A DNA stretch of 64,000 nt from HGM04593 sp045654885 (GTDB lineage Bacteria; Bacteroidota; Bacteroidia; Bacteroidales; Bacteroidaceae): contig JAZOOF010000027.1 of NCBI GenBank assembly GCA_045654885.1, positions 1-64,000 of the forward strand, given 5' to 3'. A program made the position numbers and the translations under genes. Shown in pieces: positions 59,657 through 64,000 of this stretch (its first letter is position 1; the number at the start of each line of letters is the position of its first letter). Below the pieces are notes generated by a model that saw nothing but the letters and a program-made list of their open reading frames with translations, was not told the origin of the DNA and did no database searches.

Positions 59657-62600
59657 ATGAAACTGAAATTTACTTTTATCGCCATTTTGGCGATGTTGTC
59701 GAGCTTTGCAGTAAATGCTGCAAATTCACAACAGGTAGATGTAGTTCTTCCAGAAGGTGTAAGCGAAAGCACTTTTGGTGCCAATACTGTAACCGACGGA
59801 ACAAACTACTATACAACATTGCAAGCTGCAACAGAGGCTGTTGTAGGTAAAGCAGGTGCAGTTCTTTATTGTAAGCCAAGTGCAGATGTCGGTTCTTTGC
59901 AGCACGCTCCTGTTACAGCAACACTTACCGTTTATGGTAATGGTGCAAGTGTAACCGGTGGTGCAGAGCGCGACTTTGATTTTGGAAACACTGACCCAAG
60001 CGGTGGTAAGGATATTACTGCCGACATGACTTTGACCGTTAAGAACTTGGATGGTTGCGGTGCATGGGGAACAAAGGCTACTGAGCACACTGTGAACCTT
60101 GTGTTCGAAGGTTGTGGAAATATGGGTAAAGTGTTTGCTTATGGTACAACCGGTACACTCAACATCACAATGACCGATTGTGCGTTCGAGGGTGTTCTCA
60201 AGGAGGCTATTTATTCAAATGCCGATGGTGCAATCACATTGAACAATGTGGCATTCTCAAACTTGAACAAGGCTATCAACCTCAATCACAAGGCTGCCGG
60301 TACACAGATTGTAACTATCAACGGCTGTTCATTCACCAATTGTGGTAATGATGTCGCTGCCGACCAGATTCCTGTTCGCGTACTCACTTCAGTTGAGGGC
60401 GGTAAGTCTGTATTGAATGTTTCTAATACAACATTTACCGGTACTCCCGAGGGTGGTGCCGATATTCTCCTTGACTACGGTGTGGGTGAGACAGAGGCTA
60501 CAGTAACAGGTACTGCTGCTAATGTATTGCCCGAGAATAAGGATAATAACGCAGAAATGGTTAGTGTAACTAAAAATGAGGGATACAGCAATGTGGCTCC
60601 AACCGATGTTAAGGTAGCTACACTTGCCGAGTTGCAGACAGCTCTTGCTGCAGAGAACGAGTTGCCAATCATCATCACTGAGACTATCGTTATCCCTCAG
60701 GGTGAAACTGTAGTTCTTGACCTTAACGGTAAGACTGTGACAAGACTTGATGAGACTAACGAGTATGCAATCAACAATTTGGGTATTCTTACTATCAAGG
60801 ATACTAAGGGCAATGGCTCTATCAATGCGCGTGGTATTTACAACGGTTATGTCAATGGTGGTGCTAATGTATCAACAGCAAAGATTACCGTTTTGAGCGG
60901 TACAATCAATGCCAAGGGTACAAACGGCGGTGGTGCTGCTATCTTCAACTATGGTATTGCTGATATCCAAGGCGGTACATTTACCTCTGTTGCTAGTTAT
61001 GCCATCGCTTTGCAGACAGGTTCTACAATGACAATCGGTGAGAATGCTATCATCACTGGTGGTATTAATAGCTGGCAGTCAACTTTGACCGTCAATGGAG
61101 GTACTATCTCTAACGATAAGTCAGGAAAGCATGTGGTATATGCTGGAGAGTCAACTGTTGCTATCAATGGCGGTACCTTCCACAACAATAATAGTGGAAA
61201 CGCAACCATCATGGCTTCAGGATCTACTGCTGCTGTAGAGATCACTGGTGGTACATTTACTCTCAACATTGTTAATGCTTCTTCAAGCTACTTGATTGAT
61301 GCAACAAGTTCTGCAACTTATACTATCTCTGGTGGTAGCTTCACTGGTGGTATCCGTGCACAGGGTGGCACAAAGTATGAAATCACTGGTGGTACATTTA
61401 CCAACGAGTATGGTAATTACAATGTATACGAGGGTGGTGATATCAATATTTCTGGTGGTAGTTTTACTGGTAGCTATGCACAGAAGTTTGCAACAGACAA
61501 CCTTGCCGAGGGTTATGAGCTTGGCGAGGACGGCAAGGTAACTTCATCAATTGCTTATGTTGCCAAGATTGGTGAGCAGGGTTATGCAACACTTTCTGCA
61601 GCTTTTGCTGCTGTAACAGACGATGCTCAGACTGTTGTTGTTCTTCAGGACGTTACAGAAGAACTTACCGGTGCTTATCTCCGTGGTAACATTACTACCG
61701 AGAATGGTGCTGAGGTAACTATTAAACTTACAAACAGTGACTGGGTATATTGTCCATACACATTCGTATTGGGTGAGAATATCACTTTGAATGTTCCTGC
61801 TCTCTTCTACTATGCAGGTGGTGCTCAAATCAACGGTACAGTCGTTGCAGGTGCTTACTATCAGAGTTATGCAGGTACCAAACTCACAATCAACGAGCCG
61901 GGTAGCATGACTGTTACAAGTGAAACTTGTATCATTCGTGGCACTCAAGGTGATGCTAATGCCGGTATCTACATCAACGGTGACAACAACAACAAGACTG
62001 TTGGTCTGAATATTGTTGCTGCATACTTCTATCAGGGTATGATTTATGCAAAGGATGCAAATATCGAGACTGCTGTATATTGGCAGACAAATGAGACCGA
62101 TGGACAGGGTAGTGCAAACCTGGTTCTTGACAACTCAACATTGAACGTGACTGTCAACGAGCAAAACTTCAAGGCTACAGGTAACTCAACAGTTACTTTG
62201 ACTAACGGTTCTTCTATTGTTGTTGCAGGTGCTTTTGAAACTGGTTCAAATACAGAGGTTTCAGTTGATGCAACAAGTTCAATTACTGACAAGAACGGTC
62301 AGGTTAAGTTTGGTCTCTCTGGTGAGGGTAGCGAGGCTTCTCCTTACCTCATCAGCAGCGTAGATGACCTTGTACTCTTCCGCAACAGCGTAAACGCAGG
62401 CGAGACAAAGTATAATGCCGAGGGCGTATATGTTGCACTTGGTGCTAACATTGACCTTACAGGTATCGATTGGAGTGTTAACATAGGTGACGACTGCGCT
62501 ATGACATTCGACGGTATCTTCGACGGTAAGGGCTTTACAATCTCTAACTTGACTGCTACCGAGACAGCAACTAAGGCCGATGAATACATCTGTACAGGTC

Positions 62601-64000
62601 TCTTTGGTGCAATCTATGGCAACGCTGTTGTTAAGAACTTTACACTTGAGAACGTAACAATCAACGCTCCATTCGTTGGTAACAACGTTTCTGCTGTTGT
62701 TGGTTTCGCATATGCTTGCAAGGGCTCTATTGAAAACGTTAAGGTTGTTGGTGTCAACATCAACGCTCCTAAAGCAACAGGTGTAGGTGCAATCGTTGGT
62801 TACGACTACTACAGCCCTGCATTGAAGGTTGAGAATTGTATTGTTGACGGTGCTGAGATAACTGCAGCTGCTTATGCAGGTGGTCTTGTCGGTTATGCAT
62901 CAAGCAAGATTGCAATGAACAACAACACTATTGAGGATGTAACTGTTAGCGCTACTGCATCGGTTGGTGCTGTTGCCGGTATCATGCTTGCCGGTGGTTC
63001 TGCAACTGACAATACAGTTAAGAATGTTACTTTGACTGCAACTGGTGCGCTTTGGGCTAACTCTTCGGCTGTTGTAGCAGGTACAATCACAGGTGGTGCT
63101 GTTACTGTATCAAACACAACTGTTGAGAACGTGACAGCAAACGGTGCTGCTGCAAGACTTGTTGGTGGTATCTTGGTTGAGAAACCAGCAACAGAAATTG
63201 CTAAGGTTCAGGCTCAGATTGGTGACAAGTTCTACACAACACTCCAGGCTGCTGCTACTGCTGCAAAGGAGAACGAGACTATTACTTTGATTGCTGATGT
63301 TGAGGCAACAGAGGCTCTCAATATCAACTGCGCTCTTGACCTCAACGGCCACAGCCTTATGGCTACAGTTGCACCTACAGCACTCCCCGAGGGTTACGCA
63401 GCACTGCCTAACCTTGATGGCAAGTTTGTTATTGGTGCACAGCCAACAGCTACTGTAAACGACTTGGGTGCGACAACTGTTGCTGCCGGTGAGTATTCTA
63501 TCTGGGATGGTAGCTTTGACTCAAATACAGAGGATGATGGCGATATGCCTCTCTCGTTTGTAATGCAGTTCCTTGCTGACCAGGATGCCGAGGAGATGGA
63601 AACAAGCCCATTTGCCGATTGGTATGGTGACTTCGTACTTACATTCACAGGTCTTGAGAATGGCAGCTTCACTGCCGATAACTGCTACCTTGCAGGTCAC
63701 TACGGCTCATTCGGTTGGGTTAAGATTCCTGTTGATGGAATGGTTATTGAAGATGGTGCACGTTACCCTGTAATGCTTGGCGTTGGTATGGGTCAGAAGT
63801 ATGACTACATCTGCAGCAGCGTAGAGGATTTCAAGTGTGCACTTTATCTTGCACCTGAGATTCTTGAGGCTAACCCTAACATCCAGGTTAAACTTGAACT
63901 TGGTGTCGTGGACAACTCTAAGGGCTCAGATGCAGCTGCATCGGCTTTGGTTAACAACGAGAATGTTTACAGCGTAACAGAATATACATACGATGCTCTG
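59657..64000 (+). CDS. Second giant beta-helix surface protein (partial, runs off the window)
   Basis: At least 1,448 residues, open to the last base. Signal peptide (MKLKFTFIAILAMLSSFAVNA). The architecture parallels the upstream gene: the module YYTTLQAATEAV near the start, AKIGEQGYATLSAAFAAVTD near residue 635, and AQIGDKFYTTLQAAATAA near residue 1185, each leading into beta-helix rungs rich in ITGGTF and ISGGSF. Residues about 895-1180 contain GLUG-like repeats (FDGIFDGKGFTISNL, AGGLVGYASSK). The visible C-terminal part (about 1290-1448) is a distinct domain with an FADWYGDFVLTFTGLENGSF stretch. It is probably a paralogue of the preceding gene and a surface adhesin. The real C-terminus and tag lie outside the window. 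Confidence 0.85.
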   Translation, partial: MKLKFTFIAILAMLSSFAVNAANSQQVDVVLPEGVSESTFGANTVTDGTNYYTTLQAATEAVVGKAGAVLYCKPSADVGSLQHAPVTATLTVYGNGASVTGGAERDFDFGNTDPSGGKDITADMTLTVKNLDGCGAWGTKATEHTVNLVFEGCGNMGKVFAYGTTGTLNITMTDCAFEGVLKEAIYSNADGAITLNNVAFSNLNKAINLNHKAAGTQIVTINGCSFTNCGNDVAADQIPVRVLTSVEGGKSVLNVSNTTFTGTPEGGADILLDYGVGETEATVTGTAANVLPENKDNNAEMVSVTKNEGYSNVAPTDVKVATLAELQTALAAENELPIIITETIVIPQGETVVLDLNGKTVTRLDETNEYAINNLGILTIKDTKGNGSINARGIYNGYVNGGANVSTAKITVLSGTINAKGTNGGGAAIFNYGIADIQGGTFTSVASYAIALQTGSTMTIGENAIITGGINSWQSTLTVNGGTISNDKSGKHVVYAGESTVAINGGTFHNNNSGNATIMASGSTAAVEITGGTFTLNIVNASSSYLIDATSSATYTISGGSFTGGIRAQGGTKYEITGGTFTNEYGNYNVYEGGDINISGGSFTGSYAQKFATDNLAEGYELGEDGKVTSSIAYVAKIGEQGYATLSAAFAAVTDDAQTVVVLQDVTEELTGAYLRGNITTENGAEVTIKLTNSDWVYCPYTFVLGENITLNVPALFYYAGGAQINGTVVAGAYYQSYAGTKLTINEPGSMTVTSETCIIRGTQGDANAGIYINGDNNNKTVGLNIVAAYFYQGMIYAKDANIETAVYWQTNETDGQGSANLVLDNSTLNVTVNEQNFKATGNSTVTLTNGSSIVVAGAFETGSNTEVSVDATSSITDKNGQVKFGLSGEGSEASPYLISSVDDLVLFRNSVNAGETKYNAEGVYVALGANIDLTGIDWSVNIGDDCAMTFDGIFDGKGFTISNLTATETATKADEYICTGLFGAIYGNAVVKNFTLENVTINAPFVGNNVSAVVGFAYACKGSIENVKVVGVNINAPKATGVGAIVGYDYYSPALKVENCIVDGAEITAAAYAGGLVGYASSKIAMNNNTIEDVTVSATASVGAVAGIMLAGGSATDNTVKNVTLTATGALWANSSAVVAGTITGGAVTVSNTTVENVTANGAAARLVGGILVEKPATEIAKVQAQIGDKFYTTLQAAATAAKENETITLIADVEATEALNINCALDLNGHSLMATVAPTALPEGYAALPNLDGKFVIGAQPTATVNDLGATTVAAGEYSIWDGSFDSNTEDDGDMPLSFVMQFLADQDAEEMETSPFADWYGDFVLTFTGLENGSFTADNCYLAGHYGSFGWVKIPVDGMVIEDGARYPVMLGVGMGQKYDYICSSVEDFKCALYLAPEILEANPNIQVKLELGVVDNSKGSDAAASALVNNENVYSVTEYTYDAL

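Noticed and set aside
1..64000. rRNA, tRNA and prophage genes
   Set aside because: No cloverleaf with a CCA-end context, no rRNA signature and no phage structural or integrase genes were recognised.

Overview
The window is a chromosomal stretch from a gut-type Bacteroidales (Prevotella/Bacteroides-like) bacterium. The main evidence is: promoters of the Bacteroidota form (TTG/TTTG, about 20 bases, then TAnnTTTG); few recognisable Shine-Dalgarno sites; many secreted proteins ending in a shared tag of the form YDLxGRKxxx...GIYIxxGKKVLVK; a carboxynorspermidine-type dehydrogenase; and host-glycan enzymes (GH20, GH33, GH109-like). No rRNA, tRNA or CRISPR array was seen. The last gene runs off the right edge.

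Layout. 0.2-2.4 kb: an ECF sigma operon with two uncharacterised membrane/lipoprotein partners. 2.4-5.0 kb, minus strand: DUF4250 protein, a small lipoprotein and dnaK. 5.4-17.4 kb, plus strand: housekeeping and metabolism (polyamine dehydrogenase, recA, a C1 peptidase, an acyl-CoA ligase, recJ-recQ-cstA, a lipoprotein). 17.5-36.5 kb, mostly minus strand: a secretome block with an unusual Ala-Gly-Pro-Lys repeat protein, a GH109-like oxidoreductase, an MG2/Sel1 giant, a chimeric gene made by a local duplication, an 1,895-residue GH20-GH33 fusion, a C10 protease, a 54-residue peptide gene and a 718-residue secreted protein. 36.2-39.4 kb: SemiSWEET and an SPFH/RHH/membrane operon divergent from a TRIC-like channel. 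39.5-52 kb: a second GH20, small housekeeping genes, an IS110-family element, a MATE transporter, an ATPase and prmA, separated by repeat-filled spacers. 52-64 kb: two adjacent giant beta-helix-type surface proteins.

The most informative new observations concern mobile and repetitive DNA. The IS110 element (about 44954-46214) sits in the A-tract of a hairpin repeat whose uninterrupted copies also lie in the window, so its ends can be placed. Its 5' noncoding region folds into hairpins and carries short segments matching both the target flanks and the element ends, as expected for a bridge RNA. The spacers from 36.7 to 59.2 kb hold 12 copies of a composite palindromic repeat and many GTAG-headed hairpins. 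Beside one of them is the C-terminal remnant of a REP-associated tyrosine transposase (RAYT), which suggests a REP/RAYT system. Simple-sequence tracts next to surface-protein genes (seven TTAC units; a nine-G run at a promoter) suggest possible phase variation.

Functionally, the secreted enzymes fit sialylated and N-acetylhexosamine-containing host glycans: GH33 removes sialic acid, GH20 removes terminal GlcNAc/GalNAc, and the GH109-like protein may act on GalNAc. The proteases and adhesin-like proteins would act at the same surface. All assignments come from reading the sequence; no database search was run.
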